From assembly GCF_003594885.1 (NCBI RefSeq), contig NZ_QZEZ01000005.1, positions 186,001 to 250,000 of the forward strand: a stretch of 64,000 bases of DNA, given 5' to 3'. The notes below the pieces were generated by a model, which searched no databases, had not been told where the DNA came from, and saw nothing but the letters and a program-made list of their open reading frames with translations. Below are positions 38,251 through 45,750 of this stretch, in pieces. This stretch comes from Vallicoccus soli. Its GTDB lineage: Bacteria; Actinomycetota; Actinomycetes; Motilibacterales; Motilibacteraceae. The position numbers were made by a program, and so were the translations under genes. Each line of letters begins with the position of its first letter. Positions within the stretch are counted from its first letter, which is position 1.

Positions 38251-39720
38251 GTGCCGACGCTAGGGGACCTGGTCCGCGAGCACACCGACCTCGGCGAGGC
38301 CGACACGGAGTGGCTGCACCTGCTCGTCGCGGACTGGCAGATGCTCGCCGACCTCAGCTTCGCCGACCTCGTGCTGTGGGTGCGCTCGCGGGTGGGGGAG
38401 TGGGTCGCGGTCGCGCAGATGCGCCCCACGACCGGGCCGACCGTCTACTACGACGACCTCGTCGGCGAGGTGCTGCCGCCCGGCTGGCGCCCCCAGCTGG
38501 ACAACGCCGTCGCCGCCGGGCGCATCTGCCGCGAGGGCGACCCGGACTGGCACGACGACATCCCGGTGCGGGAGGAGACGATCCCCGTCGTGCGCGACGG
38601 CCGGGTCATCGCGGTGGTGGCGCGCCAGACCAACCTGTCGACGACGCGCACGCCGAGCCGGCTCGAGCTGACGTACATCGCCTGCGCGGACGACCTCGCG
38701 CGGATGATCGCCGAGGGGGCCTTCCCCGTCGCCGAGGGCCAGGTCGGCGGCCGGCGCGGCGCCCCGCGGGTCGGCGACGGCCTCATCCGGCTCGACCGCG
38801 ACGGCGTCGTGAGCTACGCGAGCCCCAACGCCGTCTCGGCCTACCGCCGGCTCGGGCTGACCGCCGACCTGGTGGGCGCGCACCTGGGGGCGGTCACGAC
38901 CGCCCTGGCGCCGACCGAGGGGCCGGTGGACGAGGCGCTGGCCGTCGTCGTCAGCGGGCGCGCGCCCCGGCGCGTGGACGTCGAGGCGAACAAGAACGTC
39001 GTGGCGCTGCGCGCCATCCCGGTGCGCCTCGAGGGCGTGCGGATCGGCGCGCTCGTGCTGTGCCGCGACGTCACCGAGCTGCGCCGGCGCGAGCGGGAGC
39101 TCGTGACCAAGGACGCGACGATCCGCGAGATCCACCACCGGGTCAAGAACAACCTGCAGACGGTCGCCGCCCTGCTGCGCCTGCAGGCCCGCCGGCTCGA
39201 GGAGCCGACCGGCCGGGCCGCGCTCGAGGAGGCGGTGCGCCGGGTCGGGGCCATCGCCCTCGTCCACGAGGTGCTGAGCCGCGCGCTCGACGAGACCGTG
39301 GACTTCGACGGGATCGCCGAGCAGCTCGCCGCGTCGATGGTCGACGTCGCCGTCGTGGCGCTGCCGCGCGGGGGGGTCGCCGTGCGCCGCGACGGCTCGT
39401 TCGGGCTGCTGCCGGCCGGGGTCGCCACCCCGCTCGCGCTGGTGCTCACCGAGCTCGTGCAGAACGCCCTGGAGCACGGCGCGCCGCAGGGCGGCACCGT
39501 CGTGGTCCACGCCGAGCGCGCGCCCGGGCGGCTGCGCGTCGCGGTGCTCGACGAGGGCCCGGGGCTGCCCGAGGGGTTCGACCTGGACCGCTCGCGGAGC
39601 CTGGGGCTGCAGATCGTGCGCGCCCTCGTCGAGGCCGAGATGGACGGCGCGCTCACCCTCGCCGGGCGGCCCGGGGGCGGCACCGAGGCCTGCGTCGAGC
39701 TCCCGGTCCCCGAGCGCTGA
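38251..39720 (+). CDS. pdtaS: Sensor histidine kinase PdtaS
   Basis: 489-residue soluble kinase. An N-terminal GAF-like domain (about 10-160, FADLVLWVRSRVGEW, PTVYYDDLVGE) is followed by a PAS domain (~170-280) and an HWE/HisKA_2-type phospho-acceptor region ATIREIHHRVKNNLQTVAALLRLQ with His295/His296, and a HATPase (LTELVQNALEHG, VLDEGPGLPEGF). In M. tuberculosis PdtaS (Rv3220c) lies beside WhiB1 and phosphorylates the antiterminator PdtaR; the same neighbour is present here. No pdtaR in the window. GTG 38251 chosen as the start of conserved PTLGDLVREHTDL. Confidence 0.93.
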   Translation: MPTLGDLVREHTDLGEADTEWLHLLVADWQMLADLSFADLVLWVRSRVGEWVAVAQMRPTTGPTVYYDDLVGEVLPPGWRPQLDNAVAAGRICREGDPDWHDDIPVREETIPVVRDGRVIAVVARQTNLSTTRTPSRLELTYIACADDLARMIAEGAFPVAEGQVGGRRGAPRVGDGLIRLDRDGVVSYASPNAVSAYRRLGLTADLVGAHLGAVTTALAPTEGPVDEALAVVVSGRAPRRVDVEANKNVVALRAIPVRLEGVRIGALVLCRDVTELRRRERELVTKDATIREIHHRVKNNLQTVAALLRLQARRLEEPTGRAALEEAVRRVGAIALVHEVLSRALDETVDFDGIAEQLAASMVDVAVVALPRGGVAVRRDGSFGLLPAGVATPLALVLTELVQNALEHGAPQGGTVVVHAERAPGRLRVAVLDEGPGLPEGFDLDRSRSLGLQIVRALVEAEMDGALTLAGRPGGGTEACVELPVPER

Positions 39721-39724
39721 GCCG

Positions 39725-39793
39725 CCGGGCGCGGGGCCGGGCGCGGGGCCGGGCGCGGGGCCGGGCGCGGGGCCGGGCGCGGGGCCGGGCGGG
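39725..39793. repeat. 12-bp GC tandem repeat after pdtaS
   Basis: GCGGGGCCGGGC repeated about five and a half times without mismatch, starting five bases after the pdtaS stop. Non-coding; precedes a hairpin shared by the convergent pdtaS and whiB1 genes. Confidence 0.9.
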
Positions 39794-39815
39794 GGCTGCA
39801 CCGCGGTCGGACGCA

Positions 39816-39852
39816 CCGGAGCCCCGGCCGCGGGGGCGGCTCGGGGCTCCGG
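39816..39852. terminator. Bidirectional terminator between pdtaS and whiB1
   Basis: CCGGAGCCCCG (39816-39826) pairs exactly with CGGGGCTCCGG (39842-39852) around a 15-base loop, midway between two convergent genes. Confidence 0.7.
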
Positions 39853-39903
39853 GGGTGGTGCTGGGCGCAGCGGGGGCTGCGGCCGGGGTGGCGCGGTGGC
39901 GCC

Positions 39904-40155
39904 TCAGGCGGTGCGGGCGCGGTTGCGGGCCGTGCGCCGCTTCAGGGCGCGCCGCTCGTCCTCGCTCAGGCCGCCCCAGACGCCGGCGTCCTGGCCGCTC
40001 TCCAGCGCCCACTGCAGGCAGGGCTCGCTCACCGGGCAGCGCCGGCACACGGCCTTGGCCTCCTCGATCTGCAGCAGCGCCGGGCCCGTGTTCCCGATGG
40101 GAAAGAACAGCTCGGGGTCCTCGTCGCGGCACGCAGCGCGGTGGCGCCAGTCCAT
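39904..40155 (-). CDS. whiB1: WhiB1-type iron-sulfur transcription factor
   Basis: 83-residue Wbl protein with the four 4Fe-4S ligands Cys9, Cys37, Cys40 and Cys46 at the same spacing as M. tuberculosis WhiB1, the turn motif GVWGG and a basic C-terminus (RRALKRRTARNRARTA) for DNA contact. WhiB1 is a nitric-oxide-responsive regulator that binds the primary sigma factor and is essential in mycobacteria. ATG 40155 has GAGGAG nine bases upstream. Convergent with pdtaS, as in mycobacteria, and preceded by a long upstream region. Confidence 0.96.
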   Translation of the reverse strand: MDWRHRAACRDEDPELFFPIGNTGPALLQIEEAKAVCRRCPVSEPCLQWALESGQDAGVWGGLSEDERRALKRRTARNRARTA

Positions 40156-40679
40156 GGGGCTCGCTCCTCGTCTCGTGGGGCCCTGGGGGTGGGGCCCCGG
40201 CCCTGGGCGTCCTTCGCCCAGGGCGTACGGTCGGTCACACGCTCGTGGTGCGCGCCTCGTGCGGCTCCCGCGAGGGCCGTGGTGCGGCGCCTGCAGCGGG
40301 TGCCGGGCAGCGTCCGGGCACCGTCGGTCGACGGCGCTCCTCGCGCACACCCCCAAGGCTGGCCGAGCCGGCCTCGCGGCACAAGGGTGGTGGCTTGTGA
40401 TGTGCACGACGGCTGCCCGTAACGTGCCGGACGCCCAGGGCGGCGTACCGGGACGAAGGGGGCACCGGGGGACGTCCGGTGCTGCTGCGGTCGCCGTGCG
40501 GCGGGTCCTCCTGCTCCACGGGCGGTCGGTCGGTCGGGCCGCTCCCGCCAGGTGCCGGGTGGCGACGCCCCACGGGTCCCCCGTCCCGGTGGCGCTCACA
40601 CCTCATCACCCTGGGAAATCTAGTAGCACACCGCTGACATGCGCTCACGCGGCGTGATGAGACGCCGTGCGGCGCCGGG
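40156..40679 (-). promoter_or_regulatory. Long whiB1 upstream region, no gene
   Basis: 524 bases with no convincing coding frame. It holds a perfect 9-bp hairpin CCCTGGGCG/CGCCCAGGG (40201-40223), the symmetric GTGATGTGCAC (GTG-N5-CAC) at 40398-40408, a second GTG-N5-CAC (GTGGCGCTCAC) at 40590-40600, and an AT-rich patch (GGGAAATCTAGTAGCACAC, 40613-40631) whose minus strand contains TAGATT as a possible -10. In mycobacteria whiB1 is controlled by CRP-type proteins, but the spacing here does not match GTGA-N6-TCAC. Regulation is therefore undetermined. Confidence 0.45.
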
Positions 40680-41600
40680 TCAGACCCGGACCGCGAGCGC
40701 CCCGGGGACCGCCGTGAAGGTCAGCGAGGTGCGGGTGCCCAGGTGCTCGCCGTCGATCTGCAGCGCCACGGGCACCTGCGAGCGCAGGACCAGCTCGGGC
40801 TCGTCGTGCAGCTGGAGCACCGAGGCGCCGGTGCGCCCGGTGCCGCGCAGCAGCGCCGCCGCCTCGCGCAGCACCGTCGCGCTGCGCAGCGAGCGCAGCG
40901 CGTAGAGGTCCAGGCCGGTGTCGAAGGACGCGCGGGGGGAGGGGTCGATGCGCCGGGTGCCGAGGTACGTCCACGGCGCGGTGTTCTGCACCACGGCCAG
41001 GAAGAGCCCCTCGACGTCCGGCTGACCGGGCCGCACGAGGGTGAGGGGGCCGTGGCGCCGCTCGGTGCCGAGGTAGAACTGGCGCACCGCGGTGCGCAGG
41101 AACAGCCCGGGGGTCGAGCGGGCGCCGGCCCCGCGGCGCCGGTCCACCGCGCCGACCACCTCGGCGTCCAGGCCGAGCCCCGCACTGAAGGTGAACCAGC
41201 GCTCCCCGGCGCGGGCCAGCCCCACCCGCCGCAGCCGCCCGGCCGCCACCGCGTCGAGCAGCTGCCCGGTCGCCTCCACCGGGTCCTGGGCGACGCCGAG
41301 CGCGCGGGCGAACACGTTCGTGCTGCCGCCCGGCACCACCCCGAGCGCGGGGGCGCCGGGCGCCGGCGCCGCGCCGAGCAGGCCGTTGACGACCTCGTTG
41401 ACGGTGCCGTCGCCGCCGAGGGCCACGACGAGGTCGAGCCCCTCCGCCCGGGCGCGCCGGGCGAGGTCGCGGGCGTGGCCGCGGTGCTCGGTGAGGACGA
41501 CGTCGAGGTCGTAGGTGCTCGACAGCGCCCGGGCGATGACGTCGCGGGTGCGCGTGGTCGTCGTGGTGGCGGTGGGGTTGGCCACCAGCAGGGCGCGCAC
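40680..41600 (-). CDS. Diacylglycerol/lipid kinase family protein
   Basis: 306 residues of the DAGK_cat family (YegS/BmrU/DgkB-like). The nucleotide site contains VVALGGDGTVNEVVNGLLG and VPGGSTNVFAR; the C-terminal beta-sandwich ends QIDGEHLGTRTSLTFTAVPGAL. Probably phosphorylates diacylglycerol or a related lipid for phospholipid recycling. GTG 41600 with a minus-strand TACGCT eight bases upstream, so probably leaderless. It is divergent from a small membrane protein gene with its own leaderless promoter in the same 35-base gap. Confidence 0.92.
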   Translation of the reverse strand: MRALLVANPTATTTTTRTRDVIARALSSTYDLDVVLTEHRGHARDLARRARAEGLDLVVALGGDGTVNEVVNGLLGAAPAPGAPALGVVPGGSTNVFARALGVAQDPVEATGQLLDAVAAGRLRRVGLARAGERWFTFSAGLGLDAEVVGAVDRRRGAGARSTPGLFLRTAVRQFYLGTERRHGPLTLVRPGQPDVEGLFLAVVQNTAPWTYLGTRRIDPSPRASFDTGLDLYALRSLRSATVLREAAALLRGTGRTGASVLQLHDEPELVLRSQVPVALQIDGEHLGTRTSLTFTAVPGALAVRV

Positions 41601-41608
41601 GGGGGGAG

Positions 41609-41614
41609 AGCGTA
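41609..41614 (-). promoter_or_regulatory. -10 element of the lipid kinase gene
   Basis: Minus-strand TACGCT eight bases before GTG 41600; only eight bases separate it from the plus-strand TAGGCT of the divergent gene, so the two promoters must compete or be bound jointly. Confidence 0.55.
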
Positions 41615-41622
41615 CCGACGCC

Positions 41623-41628
41623 TAGGCT
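41623..41628 (+). promoter_or_regulatory. -10 element of the small membrane protein gene
   Basis: TAGGCT exactly seven bases before GTG 41636. Confidence 0.6.
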
Positions 41629-41635
41629 GGCCCCC

Positions 41636-42070
41636 GTGAGGGAGCGGGAGCCGTACCGGGACGGGGACGAGGACGGGCGGGCGCACGGCGACGCGCCGGG
41701 GCCCGAGCCGCTCCTGCTGCGCCTCGCCACGCTCGGCGTGGCCCTCGAGGCCGTGGCCCTGCTCGCCTTCGGCGGCTGGCTCGGCGTCGAGACGCTCGTC
41801 GCGACGCCCGACAACGAGGACATCGCCCGGGGCTCGACGGCGTACTTCCTCGTGCTCGGCGCCCTCGTCGCGCTCGTGGCCCTCGCCCTGGCCCGGCGCC
41901 AGGCGTGGAGCCTCGGCGCCGGCACGTTCCTGCAGCTGCTGGCGCTGCCCATGGCGTGGTACATGGCGCGCGAGGGGCTCTGGGTCGGCGCGGTGCCGCT
42001 CGCGGCGGTCGCGGTCGTCAGCCTCGCCGGGCTCGTCGGCGAGCGCTCGCGGGCGGCCGTCGAGCGCTGA
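41636..42070 (+). CDS. Four-helix membrane protein, unknown function
   Basis: 144 residues: charged N-terminal tail (REREPYRDGDEDGRAHGDAPG) followed by four membrane helices (LATLGVALEAVALLAFGGWLG, STAYFLVLGALVALVALALA, AGTFLQLLALPMAWYMA, VGAVPLAAVAVVSLAGLVG). This is a common actinobacterial integral membrane protein without an assigned role. The frame starts at GTG 41636, immediately after a leaderless promoter. It faces the sigF gene. Confidence 0.8.
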   Translation: MREREPYRDGDEDGRAHGDAPGPEPLLLRLATLGVALEAVALLAFGGWLGVETLVATPDNEDIARGSTAYFLVLGALVALVALALARRQAWSLGAGTFLQLLALPMAWYMAREGLWVGAVPLAAVAVVSLAGLVGERSRAAVER

Positions 42071-42107
42071 GGGGCGGGCGCCGGGGAGCGGGGCGCCGCC
42101 CGCCGGC

Positions 42108-42905
42108 TCACTCCTCGACGAGCAGGCCCTCGCGCAGCTGGGCGAGCGTGCGGGCCAGCAGCCGCGACACGTGCATCTGCGAGATGCCGACCTCGCGGGC
42201 GATCTCCGACTGCGTCATGTTGCGGAAGAACCGCAGCATGAGGATCTTCTTCTCCCGCGCCGGCAGCTTCTCCAGCAGCGGCTTGAGCGACTCGCGGTAC
42301 TCCACGCCCTCGAGCCCCTCGTCGTCGACCCCGAGGGTGTCGACGACGGCGACGCCCTCGTCGTCGCCGCTCTGGTCGCCCGCGTCGAGCGAGAGCGTCG
42401 AGTAGGCGTTGGCCGACTCCAGGCCCTCGAGGATCTCCTCCTCGGAGAGCTTGAGGTGAGCGGCGAGCTCGGCGACCGTGGGGGAGCGTCCGTTGCGCTG
42501 GGACAGCTCGCTCGTGGCGGCCGTCAGCGACAGGCGCAGCTCCTGCAGGCGCCGCGGGACGCGCACCGCCCAGCCCTTGTCGCGGAAGTGGCGCTTGATC
42601 TCGCCGACGATCGTCGGGGTCGCGTACGTCGAGAACTCGACGCCGCGCTCCGGGTCGAACCGGTCGACCGACTTGATGAGCCCGATCGTCGCGACCTGGA
42701 CCAGGTCGTCGTACGGCTCCCCGCGGTTGCGGAACCGGCGGGCGAGGTGCTCGACGAGCGGCAGGTGCTGCTCGACGAGGGCGTCGCGGACGGGCGCGCG
42801 CTCCGGCACGCCGGTCGGCAGCGAGGTCAGCCGCGCGAAGAGCTCGCGGGTGCGGTCGCGGTCGACCCCGACCCCCGAGCCAGAGGTGGAGCTCGCCATG
42901 GTCAC
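42108..42905 (-). CDS. sigF: RNA polymerase sigma factor, SigF/SigB family
   Basis: 265-residue group 3 sigma factor. Region 2 is at about 40-110 (LVEHLARRFRNRGEPYDDLVQVATIGLIKSVDRFD, FSTYATPTIVGEIKRHFRD), region 3 at ~115-170 (RVPRRLQELRLSL), and region 4 ends with the HTH MTQSEIAREVGISQMHVSRLLARTLAQLR. Members control stress, stationary phase or spore development in actinobacteria. GTG 42905 overlaps the stop of the anti-sigma gene by 4 bases (ATG 42899 is an in-frame alternative), so sigma and its inhibitor are made stoichiometrically. Confidence 0.95.
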   Translation of the reverse strand: MTMASSTSGSGVGVDRDRTRELFARLTSLPTGVPERAPVRDALVEQHLPLVEHLARRFRNRGEPYDDLVQVATIGLIKSVDRFDPERGVEFSTYATPTIVGEIKRHFRDKGWAVRVPRRLQELRLSLTAATSELSQRNGRSPTVAELAAHLKLSEEEILEGLESANAYSTLSLDAGDQSGDDEGVAVVDTLGVDDEGLEGVEYRESLKPLLEKLPAREKKILMLRFFRNMTQSEIAREVGISQMHVSRLLARTLAQLREGLLVEE

Positions 42906-43324
42906 TTGGCTCCCGACCCGCCGCGGCGCTTGCGCAGCGAGATCCAGACGGTCAGGTCAGGGTCGACCCCGGCGTCGACCTCGCCGGCGAGGGCGCTCAG
43001 CACCGTCCACGCGAAGGTCTCGCGCTCGGGCAGGCGCCCCTTGGTCGTCGGCAGCGTAACGGTCACCGACAGCGCGGCGTCCTGCAGCTCGAAGCGGCAG
43101 GTCAGCTCGCGCCCCGGGACCGCCTGCGGCAGCAGCATCGCGCACGCCTCGTCGACGCCGATGCGCAGGTCCTCGATCTCGTCGAGGGTGAAGTCGACCC
43201 GCGCGGCCAGGCCCGCCGTCGCGGTGCGCAGCACCGAGAGGTAGGCGCTCTGCGCGGGCAGGCGCACCTCGACGAAGTCCCCCACCCCCGCTGCCGGCGC
43301 GCCGGTCGCGGTCCTGTCGCTCAC
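42902..43324 (-). CDS. Anti-sigma factor, RsbW/UsfX-type serine kinase
   Basis: 140 residues, HATPase_c_2 fold of the RsbW/SpoIIAB class: EIEDLRIGVDEACAMLLPQ carries the N-box, although the following G-boxes are weakly conserved, as in actinobacterial UsfX proteins. It binds and holds the adjacent SigF. No antagonist (RsbV-like) gene lies here, so the release signal is elsewhere. GTG 43324 is preceded by GGGAG; translationally coupled to sigF. Confidence 0.92.
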   Translation of the reverse strand: MSDRTATGAPAAGVGDFVEVRLPAQSAYLSVLRTATAGLAARVDFTLDEIEDLRIGVDEACAMLLPQAVPGRELTCRFELQDAALSVTVTLPTTKGRLPERETFAWTVLSALAGEVDAGVDPDLTVWISLRKRRGGSGAK

Positions 43325-43414
43325 TGCGTCTCCCGTCCCGGGTCCCGGCGTGCCGCCCCGCGCGAGGGCCGGGGGGCCGGGGGTCCGCGGGGAGGGCGCT
43401 CGCGCGCCCGCCCC

Positions 43415-43420
43415 ACGCTA
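43415..43420 (-). promoter_or_regulatory. Possible -10 element of the anti-sigma/sigF operon
   Basis: Minus-strand TAGCGT, giving a leader of about 85 bases. I do not see the GTTT-N-GGGTAT form expected of a SigF-dependent promoter, so autoregulation is not indicated by this site. Confidence 0.4.
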
Positions 43421-43484
43421 GCCGATGCCCGGCGCACCGGCCTGCGAGGCTCCGGGCCCGCCGGGCGCGCCGCACCGCCGCCCC

Positions 43485-43490
43485 TACGGT
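43485..43490 (+). promoter_or_regulatory. -10 element of the crcB pair
   Basis: TACGGT seven bases before GTG 43498. With the RNA starting at the GTG there is no room for a fluoride riboswitch. Confidence 0.6.
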
Positions 43491-43497
43491 GGCCGCC

Positions 43498-43983
43498 GTG
43501 CCCCCCGACCCCGCCGACCCCGCCGCCCCCGCGCCCGCCGTGCGCGCCGGCGACCTGGCGCTCGTCGCCGCGGGCGGCGCGGCGGGCAGCCTGGGCCGCT
43601 GGGGCGTCGCGGCCGCCCTGCCGGGCGGCGCCTGGCCCTGGGCGACGTGGACGGTGAACCTGTCCGGGGCGCTGCTGCTCGGGCTCCTCACCGGGGCGCT
43701 GCGCCGCCCCGGAGCGCCCCGCTGGGCCCGACCCCTGCTCGGCGCCGGGGTCCTCGGCGGGTGGACGACCTTCTCCACGTACGCCGTCGAGGTGGAGCGG
43801 CTCGCCGCCGCGGGACGCCCGGTGCTCGCGCTGGGCTACGCCGGGGCGAGCCTCGCCGCCGGCGTCCTCCTGGCGGCGGCCGGCCTGGCCCTGTCCCTGG
43901 CCCTGCCCCGGGCCCTGCCCCGGGCCCTGCCCCGGGCCCTGCCCCGGGCCCTGCCCCGGGCCCTGCCCCGGCGGCGCCCGTGA
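43498..43983 (+). CDS. crcB: Fluoride exporter CrcB (first of pair)
   Basis: 161 residues, Fluc/CrcB family, a small dual-topology channel that expels fluoride. Four membrane helices, the pore motif WTVNLSGALLLG and GVLGGWTTFSTYAVE with the Na+/F- site region. It carries an unusual C-terminal tail of six LPRA repeats encoded by a 12-bp tandem repeat (43902-43970). The start was placed at GTG 43498 (leaderless); GTG 43489 overlaps the -10. Its stop overlaps the second crcB, consistent with a heterodimeric channel. Confidence 0.93.
   Translation: MPPDPADPAAPAPAVRAGDLALVAAGGAAGSLGRWGVAAALPGGAWPWATWTVNLSGALLLGLLTGALRRPGAPRWARPLLGAGVLGGWTTFSTYAVEVERLAAAGRPVLALGYAGASLAAGVLLAAAGLALSLALPRALPRALPRALPRALPRALPRRRP
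43902..43971 (+). repeat. 12-bp tandem repeat inside crcB (LPRA tail)
   Basis: GCCCTGCCCCGG repeated about six times without change. The unit is a multiple of three, so copy-number change would lengthen or shorten the tail without shifting the frame or the overlap with the next gene. Confidence 0.9.
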
Positions 43984-44336
43984 GCGCCCTGCTCGTGGCC
44001 CTCGGCGCCGCGGTCGGCGCCCCGCTGCGCTGGGCGGTGGGGGAGCTCGCGGCCCGGCGGGGCTCCCGCCTGCCCCGCGGGACGCTCGCGGTGAACGTCG
44101 CGGGCAGCCTGCTCCTCGGTGCCCTGGTGGGCGCCGGTGCCGGCGGCGGGGCCCTGCTGCTGCTCGGCACCGGCTTCTGCGGCGCGCTCACGACCTTCTC
44201 GACGCTGAGCGCGGAGGCCGTGCGCCTGCTCGAGGACGGCGACCGGGCGGCCGCGGCGGCGTACGTCGTGCTCTCGCTCGTGCTCGGGGTCGCGGCCGCG
44301 GCGGCGGGGGCGGCGCTCGGCGGCGCCCTCGCGTGA
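43980..44336 (+). CDS. crcB: Fluoride exporter CrcB (second of pair)
   Basis: 118 residues, Fluc/CrcB family. GTLAVNVAGSLLLGAL and GTGFCGALTTFSTLSAEAVRL are the conserved pore segments; four membrane helices are visible. GTG 43980 lies within the stop of the first crcB (GTGA). In many Gram-positive bacteria two adjacent Fluc genes encode one heterodimer with antiparallel subunits, which fits this arrangement. It has no repeat tail. Confidence 0.94.
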   Translation: MSALLVALGAAVGAPLRWAVGELAARRGSRLPRGTLAVNVAGSLLLGALVGAGAGGGALLLLGTGFCGALTTFSTLSAEAVRLLEDGDRAAAAAYVVLSLVLGVAAAAAGAALGGALA

Positions 44337-44359
44337 GCGGCGCCCGCCCGAGGGTGCCC

Positions 44360-44860
44360 TCAGGCGCCGCCGGCGAGGCGGCGCAGGGCGCCGCCGTCGA
44401 CCCGCTGGACCGTCCAGTCGTCCTGCGGCACGGCGCCGAGCGCGCGGTAGAACCCGAGCGCGGGGGCGTTCCAGTCCAGCACCCACCACTCGAGCCGGCC
44501 GTAGCCGCGCTCGACGCACACGCGCGCGAGGGTGCCGAGCAGGGCCCGGCCGTAGCCGCGGCCGCGGTGCTCGGGGCGGACGTAGAGGTCCTCGAGCCAC
44601 AGCCCGTGGCGGCCCAGCCAGGTGGAGAAGGTGACGTACCAGAGCGCGAAGCCGGCCGGCGCGCCGTCGGGGCCCTCGACCACGTGCGCGAAGACCGCCG
44701 GCTGCTCGCCGAAGAGCGCCGCGGCGAGCGCCGGCTCGTCGGCGACCACCTCGTGCGCGGCGCGCTCGTACGCGGCGAGCTCGCGGACCATCGCGAGCAG
44801 CGCCGGGACGTCCCCGGGGCGGGCCGGGCGGACGGCGCCCCCGGGCGCGGCGGCGCTCAC
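44360..44860 (-). CDS. GNAT family N-acetyltransferase (diamine acetyltransferase-like)
   Basis: 166 residues. GGAVRPARPGDVPALLAMVRELAAYERA and the acetyl-CoA loop LYVRPEHRGRGYGRALLGTLA (R-G-R-G-Y-G) are intact, followed by RLEWWVLDWNAPALGFYRALGA, which strongly resembles the spermidine/thialysine acetyltransferase (SSAT2) branch. Likely acetylates a small amine; substrate unproven. GTG 44860 overlaps the stop of the DMT transporter gene; last gene of a minus-strand run from 51049. Confidence 0.9.
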   Translation of the reverse strand: MSAAAPGGAVRPARPGDVPALLAMVRELAAYERAAHEVVADEPALAAALFGEQPAVFAHVVEGPDGAPAGFALWYVTFSTWLGRHGLWLEDLYVRPEHRGRGYGRALLGTLARVCVERGYGRLEWWVLDWNAPALGFYRALGAVPQDDWTVQRVDGGALRRLAGGA

Positions 44861-45750
44861 AGCAGGTGCGCCGACGCCGGCTCGGACGCGGCGCGCCCGC
44901 GGCCCAGGCGCACCGCGCCGTGGAGCGCGAGGGCCAGGCCGAGCACCGCCGGGACCGCCCAGCCGGGCCGGATCCCGTCGCCGAGCAGGAGCACGCCGAC
45001 GAGCGCCGGCACCACGGTCTGCGCCACGACCATGGGACCGGTCGCCGTCATGACGGCCCCGCGCTGCAGGGCCGTGGAGTAGAGCAGGTACGCCACGACG
45101 CCCGCCCCCACGACCGCGTACGCGGCGGGGTCGGTGACGAGCGCGCCCGGGGAGAGGTCGGGCACCGCGCGGCTGCCGACGCCCACGACGGCGTACCCGA
45201 GCCCGGCGCAGAGCCCGAGGACCGCCGCGCCGCGCCGGCCCCCGACCCGCCCCGCGGCGGCGCCGAGCAGGGCCACCGCGATGGCGCCGCCGACGAGCGC
45301 CCACCGGCCCTGCAGCGGCACCTCCGCCTCGTCGGCCGCACCGCTCGCGAGGGTGAGGACGACGAGGCCGAGGGCGACCGCGCCGACGGACCAGCGGCCC
45401 GCGCGGTCCAGGGGCGTGCCCAGCACGGGGCCCGCGAGCAGCGCCGTGACGGCGACGCTCGCGGCGATGACCGCCTGCACGAGGAACAGCGGCAGCGTGC
45501 GCAGCGCCACGACGTGCAGGGCGTAGCCGGTGAGGTTGAGGACCACGGCGGCCACGAACGCCGGCTGCGACAGCAGGCGCAGCAGCAGGCGCGGGTCCAC
45601 GCCCTCGGCGGCCTCGACACGGCGCGAGGCCACGGCCTGCAGGACGGCGGCGAGGCCGTACCCGACCGCGGCGAGGACGGCGGCGAGCAGGTCGACGACC
45701 GCGAGCGGGCCCACCGCGCCGAGCGGCCCCGCGGCCAGCACGGGGCTCAC
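44857..45750 (-). CDS. DMT (EamA-like) transporter family protein
   Basis: 297 residues with nine to ten membrane helices (for example VDLLAAVLAAVGYGLAAVL, VLNLTGYALHVVALRTLPLFLVQAVIAASVAVTALL) arranged as two five-helix EamA-like halves. Substrate unknown; relatives are drug/metabolite or nucleoside-type exporters and some act in lipid scavenging. The long upstream frame was rejected: GTG 45750 overlaps the stop of the upstream phosphatidylcholine synthase-like gene and begins just before the first helix. Confidence 0.86.
   Translation of the reverse strand: MSPVLAAGPLGAVGPLAVVDLLAAVLAAVGYGLAAVLQAVASRRVEAAEGVDPRLLLRLLSQPAFVAAVVLNLTGYALHVVALRTLPLFLVQAVIAASVAVTALLAGPVLGTPLDRAGRWSVGAVALGLVVLTLASGAADEAEVPLQGRWALVGGAIAVALLGAAAGRVGGRRGAAVLGLCAGLGYAVVGVGSRAVPDLSPGALVTDPAAYAVVGAGVVAYLLYSTALQRGAVMTATGPMVVAQTVVPALVGVLLLGDGIRPGWAVPAVLGLALALHGAVRLGRGRAASEPASAHLL

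Noticed and set aside
29967-38429. Minus-strand open frame of about 2820 codons
   Set aside because: It is the antisense shadow of proline dehydrogenase, pruA and the giant GDH gene; its translation is Arg/Gly/Val-rich with no domain, which is expected opposite high-GC codons.
40590-40600. CRP-type site upstream of whiB1
   Set aside because: GTG and CAC are separated by five bases, not the eight of GTGA-N6-TCAC.
40235-40648. Minus-strand ORF of 137 codons in the whiB1 upstream region
   Set aside because: No start signal, biased composition and no recognisable domain; treated as non-coding.
43421-43497. Fluoride riboswitch before crcB
   Set aside because: The short gap lacks the expected riboswitch signature and the probable RNA start coincides with the start codon.
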